Assembly: GCF_030161635.1 (NCBI RefSeq)
Contig: NZ_BSUO01000001.1
Coordinates: 2,833,199-2,897,198 of the forward strand
DNA: 64,000 nt
Direction of reading: 5' to 3'
Origin: Mobilicoccus caccae
Lineage (GTDB): Bacteria; Actinomycetota; Actinomycetes; Actinomycetales; Dermatophilaceae
Shown here: piece by piece, positions 9,241-17,104 of the stretch
Layout of the letters: the number at the start of each line of letters is the position of its first letter
Position numbering within the stretch: the first letter of the stretch is position 1
Translations under genes and position numbers: made by a program
Notes under the pieces: model-generated
Told to the model about the DNA's origin: nothing
What the model saw: the letters and a program-made list of their open reading frames with translations, nothing else
The model's database searches: none

Positions 9241-10170
9241 TCAGTGCGGCAGTTCGGCGCGGGTGGGCGGGTTGGCGCCGGCGCGGGAGACGGTCATCGC
9301 CGCGCAGGTGGTCGCGCGGGTGATGGCCGCCATGACGTCCCGCAGGGTCGCGCGGCCGAGGGCCTGCGCGGCCTCGGGGCTGCCGAGCAGGTCGGCGTCG
9401 AGGAGTCCGGAGAGCAGGCCCGACATGAACGAGTCGCCGGCGCCGACGGTGTCGATGACGACGACTCCCTCGACTGGGGGCACGTCGGTCCACTCCCCCG
9501 TCGCCGGGACGTGGACGCGGCAGCCGTCCTTGCCCCGGGTGACGACGACGAGCGCGACGCCGAGGTCGCCGAGGTGGCGCATGGCGTCGTCGAGCTGCAG
9601 GTCGGGGTAGAACCAGGCGAGGTCCTCGTCGCTGGCCTTGACCACGTGGGAGTACGCGGCGACGGCTTCGACGCGGGCGCGGGCGTCGGCGGGGTCACCC
9701 ATGAGGCTGGGGCGGGCGTTGGGGTCATAGGAGACGGTTCCGCTCTCGTGGCCGCGGCTCGCGGCGTCGAGGACGGCGTCGGCTCCGGGCATGAGGGTGG
9801 CGGCGATGGAGCCGGTGTGCAGGTGGCCGGTGGGGGCGGCGTCGAGGGCGCCCGCGACATCCCAGACGAGATCGAAGTCGTAGCTCGCGGCACCGGATTC
9901 GTCGAGTGTGGCGGTGGCGGTGGAGGTGGCCGCCGCGGCGGTGGTGCCGGGGGTCAGGGTGATGTGGGGTTCGCGTTCGAGGTGGGCGCGGAGGGTGTGT
10001 CCGTGCAGGTCGTCGCCGAATCGGGCGGCGAAGTGGACGGGGTGACCGAGGCGCGCCAGCCCGATGGCCACGTTGAGGGGGCTGCCGCCGGGGTACTCCT
10101 CCACGGTTCCGTCGGTGCGGTGGACGATGTCGACGAGGGCTTCGCCGACGACGAGGATGCGCTCGGTCAT
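9241..10170 (-). CDS. PfkB-family carbohydrate kinase (fructokinase-like)
   Basis: 309 residues from ATG 10170; GGAGATCAG precedes it. N-terminal ILVVGEALVDIVHR and GGSPLNVAIGLARLG form the first PfkB signature; DTVGAGDSFMSGLL near the C-terminus is the second, with the catalytic Asp and the anion-hole GAGD. Ribokinase-fold enzymes of this type phosphorylate sugars with ATP; the sequence most resembles bacterial fructokinases, but the substrate cannot be fixed from sequence. Stand-alone gene just upstream of tRNA-Arg. Cytoplasmic. Confidence 0.9.
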   Translation of the reverse strand: MTERILVVGEALVDIVHRTDGTVEEYPGGSPLNVAIGLARLGHPVHFAARFGDDLHGHTLRAHLEREPHITLTPGTTAAAATSTATATLDESGAASYDFDLVWDVAGALDAAPTGHLHTGSIAATLMPGADAVLDAASRGHESGTVSYDPNARPSLMGDPADARARVEAVAAYSHVVKASDEDLAWFYPDLQLDDAMRHLGDLGVALVVVTRGKDGCRVHVPATGEWTDVPPVEGVVVIDTVGAGDSFMSGLLSGLLDADLLGSPEAAQALGRATLRDVMAAITRATTCAAMTVSRAGANPPTRAELPH

Positions 10171-10315
10171 CTGGGGGTCCTGATCTCCTGCGGCTGCGGT
10201 GCCCCCCGACCCTACGCGCGCACCCCAGGCGGTGTGGATGCCTCGCGCAAAGTGCCGTTCCGGCCGTGCGATCATGGTGGCCGCGCCCGCGTCGTGCACG
10301 AGCACACCGGGTCCA

Positions 10316-10391
10316 GCCCTCGTAGCTCAGGGGATAGAGCACCGCTCTCCTAAAGCGGGTGTCGCAGGTTCGAATCCTGCCGGGGGCACCA
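10316..10391 (+). tRNA. tRNA-Arg (anticodon CCU)
   Basis: A complete cloverleaf: acceptor GCCCTCG pairs with CGGGGGC, anticodon stem CCGCT/AGCGG around loop CTCCTAA gives anticodon CCU (reads AGG), T arm CAGGTTCGAATCCTG, and an encoded CCA end. Its 3' 45 bases from 10347 recur at 29607 and 52769, marking it as the integration target of two AICEs; the tRNA is restored by the attL copy. Confidence 0.97.
10347..10391 (+). repeat. attL: 45-bp tRNA 3' half, first of three copies
   Basis: This core runs from the anticodon loop through the CCA end and is identical to copies at 29607-29651 and 52769-52813. Bases flanking the core differ at all three sites on the left. Typical of tyrosine integrases of AICEs that recombine in the anticodon-to-T-arm portion of a tRNA gene. 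Confidence 0.93.
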
Positions 10392-10405
10392 CACAACACC
10401 GCAGT

Positions 10406-11596
10406 TCACAAGCCTGCACGACCCTGAATCCCACCCGTGGAATCCGAGTCACGCCCCGCCCGTGTCCCCGTGGTGTCCCCGTAGGTCGCAGGAACCGTGT
10501 CCCCGAAGGCCGCATTCACCCTCGCGATGGCAGCGCGATCGGCGTCGGTTCCCATCCAGTGCCCGTAGGTGTCGAGGGTGAGTTTGGCGGTCGAGTGCCC
10601 GAGCCAGGCGGACACCGTCTTGACGTCGACGCCGGCGGTGAGCCACAGCGTCGCGGCGGTGTGCCGAAGGTCGTGGGGCCGGCGCCCGAGGCCCGTCACC
10701 TCCCACTGGACGGCGCGACGCCAGTTCGAGCCGAGCAAGTAGCCGCCCTCGGGAGCCGGGAAGAGGACGTCGTCGCCGGCCTTGTCGGCGACCCACGACG
10801 ACACGATCGGCTGCACGAGGTCGGACAGCGGCACGATGCGGGAGCGACCACCCTTCGTCGTCGTCCGGACGATGACCTTGCCCGTGCGCCCTGACTGCGG
10901 CAACGACCGCTGGACGACGATGGCCGGGTAGGGCACGTCGACCACGTCGCGGACACGGAGCCCGCGCAGCTCACCGAAGCGCACCCCGGTCAGCCCGAGC
11001 ACGAGCGTCACGTCGGCGTAGACCTTCGTCGACTCGTGCTGACGCGGCCGGGAGCGTTGGGACTCCACGACCGCCCGCAGCTCGGCCAGCGTGAACGGGT
11101 TGACCCCGACCGACTCCCCCGTGCGCGAGTCGGGGCGAGGCAGCGCGACCGCCGTAGCCGGCGACACCCGGATGCGTTGGGTCCGCACGGCGTAGTCGAA
11201 GAGCCCCCGCAGCGTGGTCCGCACCCGTGCCGCCGTCCGGATCGACCGCGAGACGGCCAAGTTCGTCAGGAACCGCTCGACGTCGACGGCGCGGACGGCG
11301 GCCACGGGCAGCGCGCCAAGGGCCGGCACGATGTGGACGCGCAAGGCGCTCTCGTCGGACTCCCACGAGCGCACGGCGACCTGCCCGCGGCGAGCATCCT
11401 CGTATTCGCGCGCCAGCTCGGCGACCGTGAGGCGGCCGGCGGACGGCGAGACGAAGTCCCCGTCGTTGAGGCGACGCCGCTGCTCGGCCTCCCAGGCAGC
11501 CGCCTCGGCCTTGCGGTCGAACACCCGATTGGCGACGACGACGCCTCGGTGCTTGACGCGCACCCGCCATCGCCCGTTCTGGAGCTTGTTGATCAT
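10406..11596 (-). CDS. int: Tyrosine recombinase / AICE1 integrase (Int1)
   Basis: 396 residues from ATG 11596, overlapping the xis stop (ATGA). An N-terminal arm-binding segment (GRWRVRVKHRG) is followed by a SAM-like core-binding domain and the catalytic domain with R in TGVRFGELRGLR, K in TTTKGGRSR, HDLRHTAAT (HxxR), LGHSTAKLTLDTYGH (second H and catalytic Y). All catalytic residues are present, so it should cut and join attP and attB in the tRNA-Arg 3' end. The stop is only 15 nt from attL. It is the only uninterrupted recombinase of the two AICEs. Confidence 0.95.
   Translation of the reverse strand: MINKLQNGRWRVRVKHRGVVVANRVFDRKAEAAAWEAEQRRRLNDGDFVSPSAGRLTVAELAREYEDARRGQVAVRSWESDESALRVHIVPALGALPVAAVRAVDVERFLTNLAVSRSIRTAARVRTTLRGLFDYAVRTQRIRVSPATAVALPRPDSRTGESVGVNPFTLAELRAVVESQRSRPRQHESTKVYADVTLVLGLTGVRFGELRGLRVRDVVDVPYPAIVVQRSLPQSGRTGKVIVRTTTKGGRSRIVPLSDLVQPIVSSWVADKAGDDVLFPAPEGGYLLGSNWRRAVQWEVTGLGRRPHDLRHTAATLWLTAGVDVKTVSAWLGHSTAKLTLDTYGHWMGTDADRAAIARVNAAFGDTVPATYGDTTGTRAGRDSDSTGGIQGRAGL
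10462..10484. repeat. Tandem GTGTCCCCG motif near left end of AICE1 (possible Int arm site)
   Basis: Two GTGTCCCCG words in tandem followed by TAG, with a third at 10498-10506. A 21/23 match occurs at 29483-29505 near the other end of the same element and not in AICE2. It overlaps the 3' end of int1. Placement close to both att sites suggests arm-type integrase or excisionase binding sites; inferred. Confidence 0.5.
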
Positions 11597-11787
11597 GCCG
11601 CCTTCTCCCGTTGTGACTCGATCCAGGAGTTGAGATCGGCGGGGGTCCAGAAGCAGCGGCGACCGATCTTGATCGCAGGCGCGAAGCGGTGGTGCTGCCG
11701 CAGGTGGTTGAGCGAGTTGACGGTGATGCGGCACCACTGCGCGGCCTCGTTGGCATCGAGGAGCTCGGGCCGCTGCGTTGCGGTCAT
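11593..11787 (-). CDS. xis: Excisionase-like HTH protein (Xis1)
   Basis: 64 residues from ATG 11787 (an in-frame upstream start at 11805 is possible). It has a MerR/excisionase-type winged helix: LLDANEAAQWCRITVNSLNHL followed by IKIGRRCFWTPADLNSWIES. It lies immediately upstream of int1 with an ATGA overlap, the usual xis-int coupling of AICEs. Likely bends attachment-site DNA to direct excision. Confidence 0.86.
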   Translation of the reverse strand: MTATQRPELLDANEAAQWCRITVNSLNHLRQHHRFAPAIKIGRRCFWTPADLNSWIESQREKAA

Positions 11788-11822
11788 GACGGGTCGTCCT
11801 TTCACCTTGGTTCGGGAGGGGC

Positions 11823-13352
11823 TCAGTGGCGGTGGGCGGCGCGAGCCGCTGCGTATTCACGGGCACGTGCGGCAGCGGCGACGGCGAGGGCCGCATCCCC
11901 CTCGGTTGCCCAGCCGAGGCCGGCGAACTGCCACGACCCGATGACGAGCGTGGTCTCCTCCTCGTCGGCCAGGAGCCGGTGCTCGAGGTCGTCGATGTCG
12001 ATGGGCACACCGGTCGCACGGGACTGGGCGGCGAGCACCTGCCACCGCCGGCGGGCTCGCCGAAGTTTGCCCAACGTCACGGAGTAGCGACGTGACTTGG
12101 TGGAGAAGTGCCCGCGAAACGCCAGGGTGTGGCTCCAGTCGGCGAGGCGCTCGTACGGGTCGCCCTCGTCGTCGGGCTCGACCTGCCCGGCCTCACGTCG
12201 GGCGTCGGCACGGCGGCGCGCGGCGGAGCCGATCCGTCGCGCCACGGCGATGAGCCGGTCGTAGTGGTCGCGAGGCCCGGTGAAGACGGTGTCGCCGGCT
12301 CCCTTGGTCGCGTACTTGGCGATGTAGCCGGCGACCTGCTCGGCGCTGAGGGCCGCGTCGGGGTCGTCGTCGCGTCGGGATGCGCGCACGACTCGGACAT
12401 CGAGCTGACGCCCGAATCGCAGGAGCCGGCCGGCGTCGTCGTCGCCGGTCGCCGGCGCGAGGTAGGACACGTCACGCGCTGCGCAGCGCACCTCGGCGGC
12501 GAGGGCCGAGCAGTCGAGGTCGGCGGGCGCGGGCGCGAAGCCCTCCGCAGTTCGCGGCCCGTCGAGTCGGATGAGTGCGTGGAAGTGCACCGCGCCGCGC
12601 ACCTGGTATTCGGCGACCTTGGCGTACTGCACCGTTGCGACGGAGCCGAGCTTGGACTCACGCACCCCCAGCAGGTGGGCGACGCGACGACGAAGGCGGA
12701 TGACGAACCGTCGCCAGAGTTCCGGCGCGTGCCACTGCCACACGACGTGAGTGGTGTAGTCGTAGCAGCCCGGGCACAGCGGGGAGCCGACGACTCCCTC
12801 GTCGTCGTGGCGACGGCAGCTCTGGGAGGCCCCGTGGCGGCACCGTGGGCGCCCGGCCTCCGGTCGGCAGCCGGCTTGTCCCGACGACGCGCGATGGACC
12901 GCGCCGAAGCTCGGAGCGGTGAGCGTCACGAAGAGCAGCGGGTTGTCGCGGACGTGCTCGGGCACCTGCTTGCCACCAGCGACACCCGCACGAAGCATCT
13001 GGAAGGTGTCGGCGGCGTAGAGGCGCGAGCAGGCGGCGCACACGGAGGCGCGGCGGTTGCCGCATGCCACGTAGGTCACCCCGAGTGGCGCGTCGCGCGA
13101 GGAGTAGGTGCCGAGCACCTCGCCCGTGGCCTTGTCGGCCGTGGCAGAGGAGCCGACGAGCTGCACCGGCCGCGAGCAATATCCGACCTTGGCGAGGGTG
13201 TCGGTGAAGGCCCCCATGGTGCCCGTGGCGAACCGGGCCGTCAGGTCGTCGAGGTCTTGCGGCGAGAAGCCGGACAGGTCCAGCCCGAAGTCCTCGGCAC
13301 GGTTGCGACGAACCGCCTCCGAGGGCTCCAGGCAGGAGCGGTCCGAGGTCAC
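11823..13352 (-). CDS. Rolling-circle replication initiator, RepSA-like (Rep1)
   Basis: 509 residues from GTG 13352, which overlaps the tra1 stop. Contains the HUH motif in VHFHALIRLDG, the downstream catalytic-Tyr helix YIAKYATKG, and Cys-rich segments (CGNRRASVCAACSRLY, CPGCYDYTTHVVWQWHAPELW) that resemble zinc-binding sites. Same family as Rep2 of AICE2 and the RepSA initiators of Streptomyces AICEs, which nick a double-strand origin so the excised element can replicate. Uninterrupted. Confidence 0.92.
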   Translation of the reverse strand: MTSDRSCLEPSEAVRRNRAEDFGLDLSGFSPQDLDDLTARFATGTMGAFTDTLAKVGYCSRPVQLVGSSATADKATGEVLGTYSSRDAPLGVTYVACGNRRASVCAACSRLYAADTFQMLRAGVAGGKQVPEHVRDNPLLFVTLTAPSFGAVHRASSGQAGCRPEAGRPRCRHGASQSCRRHDDEGVVGSPLCPGCYDYTTHVVWQWHAPELWRRFVIRLRRRVAHLLGVRESKLGSVATVQYAKVAEYQVRGAVHFHALIRLDGPRTAEGFAPAPADLDCSALAAEVRCAARDVSYLAPATGDDDAGRLLRFGRQLDVRVVRASRRDDDPDAALSAEQVAGYIAKYATKGAGDTVFTGPRDHYDRLIAVARRIGSAARRRADARREAGQVEPDDEGDPYERLADWSHTLAFRGHFSTKSRRYSVTLGKLRRARRRWQVLAAQSRATGVPIDIDDLEHRLLADEEETTLVIGSWQFAGLGWATEGDAALAVAAAARAREYAAARAAHRH

Positions 13353-14456
13353 GCCGCATCTCCGGGACGGTAGGGCTCCTCGCTGCTCACGACGAGCCGA
13401 GGGCGGCGCACCCGCTCGACGAGACGCCGGATGTCAGCGTCGACCATGAAGAAGAAGCGGAACCGGACCGGCTCGGGTTCGCCATCGGCGACGAGGTAGG
13501 CAACGCCGGGTGTCGAGGTGGGAATCGCCGCGGTGAGAGCACCTCTGGCCCTGGCACCGTCCCCGAGGATGAGGTCGCCGGTATCGGCCTCGGCGGTGCG
13601 GAAGGCAATGCGGTGGGTGAAGAGATCGCGCATCTGGACGACCTCCTTGCGCGGGTCCTGGGTGGCTGCGATGACCGAGACGCCGGGTGCGCGCCCCTGT
13701 GACAGGAGCAGGGACAGGGCAGCGTTGATCCGCTTCTTCAGCGCGTTGTCGGTGATGTAGGACGTGATGGCGGCGAGCTCGTCGATGAGGACGACGATCA
13801 GCGGCTCCGCTGTGGTCGGGACGTGCTTGCGGCTCACCCCGCGCAAGACGGCTTGGCGTCGCTGCATGACTTGCACGGCCTCGTCGAGCAGGTCGGCGAT
13901 GTCGGCCTGCCAGGCGGCACCCTCGGCACCTTCACCGAAGGCGGCGCGGCGGAACAGCGGCTGCCCCATGGACAGCTCCATCCCGCCCTTGGCGTCGATG
14001 GCCCAGACCTGCACGAGGCCGGCGCGGATGCCCGGCGCCATGGCGAGCAGGTAGGACCAGATCGCGGAACTCTTACCCGCCCCAGGCTCACCGGCCAGCA
14101 GCGTGCTCGCGTAGAGAACCGGCATCGTCGCGGGCCGGCAGAGTTCGTCGCGGCCGACGTGGAGCGCATGCAGGTCCAGGGACTCCGCGGGCTCAGGTGG
14201 TGCCACGACCGCCGCGAGCGGATCACGGCGCACGACTCGAAGGTCCACGTCCTGCGGACGACGAGGCACCGACCGCACGCGGCAGCTCTGGGCGCGGAAC
14301 GAGGTCGCGAGCCCCTCTGAGACGCTCCCGAAGCTGGACACGGTCTGCCCCGGCAGCATCCGAACGCGGACGACGTCGACTCCCCGATGCGAGCGGACGC
14401 GCTTGAGCTGAGGGAGAGCCTCTTGTTGGCTCCCCGGCCGATACGCCAGGCCCGAG
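13349..14456 (-). pseudogene. FtsK/SpoIIIE-type transfer ATPase (Tra1), C-terminal part
   Basis: C-terminal part of tra1, cut off at 14456 by the IS21-type transposon. It holds VRVRMLPGQT, Walker A GEPGAGKSS, Walker B VVLIDELAA and the C-terminal RecA-like fold. Frame continues upstream exactly to the CCCGAG target copy at 14451-14456. Joining it to 23639-24000 restores a 489-residue protein (junction ACSGLAYR). An internal ATG at 14359 could yield a truncated product lacking membrane helices. Intact homologues translocate double-stranded element DNA between cells. Confidence 0.87.
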
Positions 14457-14563
14457 TGACTATGTGCACCATCGGTGACGCCAGTTGGGGGTGAATTCGG
14501 GAGCCGGAGGGCTGGCGACGGCGGGATGTGCTGACGGAAGTGGGAGTCGGGGCCGCAGGGCCT

Positions 14564-15557
14564 TCAGGTGTGGCTGAATCGTCGTGCCAGGGAGTGGCAG
14601 GCGGCGCGGAGCTCGTCGGGCTCGACGTTGGTGAGGTAGGTGTCGAAGGTGGCGAGGATGCCGGCGATGCCGGCCCAGGACCAGGCGCCGAGGGTGAGGC
14701 GGCTGTGGGTGGGGTCGAGGTAGTTGATGACCGATCCGCCCGGGGCCCAGCGGGCGACAACGTCGGCGGGAAGGTTCAGGGTGGCGCTGCCGAGGCATTG
14801 CCAGGTGGCTGGTGTGTCGCCGCGGTCGTGGTTGGTCATGACGTAGGTGGCGACGTCGTCGCCGGGTACCGGCCTTCGGCTGAACGGCATTCCGGTGGGG
14901 TCGTGCGTGTGGAGTCGGTCGACGCGGTAAACGGACCAGCCGCGCGTGGCGGGGGTGAAGGCGACGAGGTACCAGCGGCCGGCCCACAGAACGAGGTGGT
15001 GCGGTTCGACCCGAACCGGCGGGATGAAGTCAGGGTCTCGGGGGTCGGGCCGGCTCCCGTCGGGCCGCAGAACCCTCCAGGCGCAGCAGGTGGCTGTGGC
15101 GGACGGCGTCGCCGACGGCGTTGAGGACGGCGGGCGCGATCGGGGGGACTGAGAACTCCCAGTAGTTGCGGATGGTGGTGACGCGGGTGGCGTCGACTTG
15201 GGCGCGTAGCGGGGCGGGCATGACCTGGCTGAGGGTGTGCAGGGCTTGGTCGGCGGCGTCGCGGAGACCCAGCACGGTCGTCGGGGAGGTTTGCAGCGCC
15301 AGAGAGATCGCGACGGCCTGGTCGCCGTCGAGGACCAGCGGCGGCAGGTTGGTGCCGGCGCCGAGGGCGTAGGTGGAGTCGCGGCCGCCGCTGGCGTGGA
15401 CGGGGTAGCCCAGTTGGCGGAGGGTGTCGACGTCGCGGCGGAGGGTGCGCAGGCTGACGCCGAGCCGGGCAGCCAGCTCGGGGCCGCTCCATCGGTTCGC
15501 GGTCTGCAGCAGCGACAGCAACTGCAGCGACCGACCTGCCGTCTGAGCCATGGGCAT
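14564..15557 (-). pseudogene. YafY-type HTH/WYL-domain regulator, frameshifted
   Basis: The N-terminal frame (15557 to about 15080) has an HTH_11 domain (ELAARLGVSLRTLRRDVDTLRQLG) and the start of a WYL domain. It then runs into a stop after LLRLEGSAARRE. Dropping one G from the G3 run at 15073-15075 gives LLRLEVLRPDGSRPDPRD and continues through EPHHLVLWAGRWYLVAF (WYL core) and YRVDRL to RRFSHT at 14564. Divergent from the MFS/uvrA-like/VOC operon, so probably its regulator; WYL domains sense nucleotides or other ligands. Real inactivation or a base-call error. Confidence 0.82.
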
Positions 15558-15625
15558 ACCGCTCTGTCGTCACTAATCGAGGAATGCTGCCACTATATGG
15601 CCGCTTTGGGGGTGAGGGTAGCGGC

Positions 15626-17104
15626 ATGCCTACTACCGACTCGCCTGCTGGCGCCAAGCGTCGTGCTGCTGTGACCTCTCCCGGTGCGGTCATCGGGGTC
15701 ATCCTGGTCGCCACGTTCATGGACCTGGTGGACGTGACCATCGTGGCGGTCGCCGCCCCAAACATTCAGGCTTCGCTGGGCGCCGCGCCGGCTCAGCTGC
15801 AGTGGATGATCGCCGCCTACGCCTTGTCGTTGGGTGCGGCGCTGATCACCGGCGGCCGGATCGGTGACTCCTACGGTCGGCGACGGACGTTCCTGGCCGG
15901 GCTAGCGCTGTTCGTCGTCGCGTCGGCCGCGTGTGCGCTCGCCCCGACCGCGGAGGTGCTCATCGGCACCCGGGTCGTGCAGGGGCTGGCGGCGGGGGTG
16001 ATGGTGCCCCAGGTGTTCGGCATCATCCGTTCGTCGCTGACGCCTCAGCAGATGGGTGCCGCGTTGGGCGCCTACGGCGGGGTGCAGGGGCTGGCCTCGA
16101 TCGCCGGCCCGCTGCTGGGTGGGCTGCTGGTGACGGCGAACCTGTTCGGGCTGGAGTGGCGCAGCATCTTTTGGGTCAACGTGCCGATCGGTCTGGCTGC
16201 CCTGCTGATCGGAGTGAGGGTGCTGCCGGAATCGTCACAGCCGAGCGTTGCGGGTCTCGACCTGCGCGGTGCCACTCTGTTGGCCGGATCGCTGCTGCTG
16301 GTGTTGCTGCCGATCGTGCAGGGCCAGGCCTGGGGTTGGCCCGCCTGGGGCTGGGGTCTGCTCGCAGCGGGTCTGGCCGGGCTGGTGCTGTTCGTGGTGT
16401 TCGAGCGCCGGCTCGCCGCCCGCGGTGGTCACCCGGTCCTCGATCCCGACCTGCTCTCCAACCGGGCCTTCACGGGCGGGCTGCTGGCCTCACTGACGTT
16501 CTTCGGCGGCATCGCCTCCTTCTTCCTTCTGCTGTCGATCTACCTCCAAGACGGCACCGGGCGCACCGCCTTGACCACCGGCCTGATCACCCTGCCCTAC
16601 GCGCTCGGATCGATAATTACCTCCGGCGCGGGGGTGAAGCTCGCCGCCCTGCACGGCCGAAGGCTGCTGATCCTCGGCAGCTTGACCATCGCCGCCTCCC
16701 ATGCCGCGATGTGGCTGGTCATCACCGGCATCGACGAGCCGGCTTGGTGGCAGCTCGGCGGGCCGCTGCTTCTCGGCGGGCTGGGGCTCGGGTTGGCCGC
16801 CCCACCGCTGGTCAACGTCGTCCTGGCCGCCGTCCCAGGCCCACAGGCCGGCGCCGCCGGCGGGGTGCTGTCCACGGTCAACCAGATCGGCGGGTCGGTC
16901 GGCGTCGCCGCCCTCGGCACCCTGTTCTTCACCCAGGCCGTGAACTCCGGCGCCAGCGGGCCGGCCGTCGCGTTCAGTGACGCGTTCGCTGACGTGCTGC
17001 CCTGGCAGGTCGGGCTCTACCTGGTCGGCGCGGCCCTGATGACCTTGCTGCCAACGGCCGCGCACGCCGACCAGCCTGCGCCAGTCGAGGAAGGACAGCG
17101 ATGA
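15626..17104 (+). CDS. MFS drug exporter, DHA2 (EmrB/QacA) type
   Basis: 492 residues from ATG 15626 with GGGTGAGGG upstream. 14 predicted membrane helices; DHA2 motifs include MDLVDVTIVAVAAPNI in helix 1, ITGGRIGDSYGRRRTF (motif A) and AGPLLGGLL (motif C, antiporter). Exports drugs using the proton gradient in this family. It overlaps the UvrA-like gene by ATGA, forming an operon with it and the VOC gene, divergent from a WYL regulator. This set points to resistance to a DNA-targeting or planar compound; substrate unknown. Confidence 0.9.
   Translation: MPTTDSPAGAKRRAAVTSPGAVIGVILVATFMDLVDVTIVAVAAPNIQASLGAAPAQLQWMIAAYALSLGAALITGGRIGDSYGRRRTFLAGLALFVVASAACALAPTAEVLIGTRVVQGLAAGVMVPQVFGIIRSSLTPQQMGAALGAYGGVQGLASIAGPLLGGLLVTANLFGLEWRSIFWVNVPIGLAALLIGVRVLPESSQPSVAGLDLRGATLLAGSLLLVLLPIVQGQAWGWPAWGWGLLAAGLAGLVLFVVFERRLAARGGHPVLDPDLLSNRAFTGGLLASLTFFGGIASFFLLLSIYLQDGTGRTALTTGLITLPYALGSIITSGAGVKLAALHGRRLLILGSLTIAASHAAMWLVITGIDEPAWWQLGGPLLLGGLGLGLAAPPLVNVVLAAVPGPQAGAAGGVLSTVNQIGGSVGVAALGTLFFTQAVNSGASGPAVAFSDAFADVLPWQVGLYLVGAALMTLLPTAAHADQPAPVEEGQR

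Noticed and set aside
14836-15765. 309-codon leftward frame over the WYL gene
   Set aside because: Out-of-frame reading rich in Arg/Pro; the WYL coding sequence is explained by the two other frames joined at 15073-15075.
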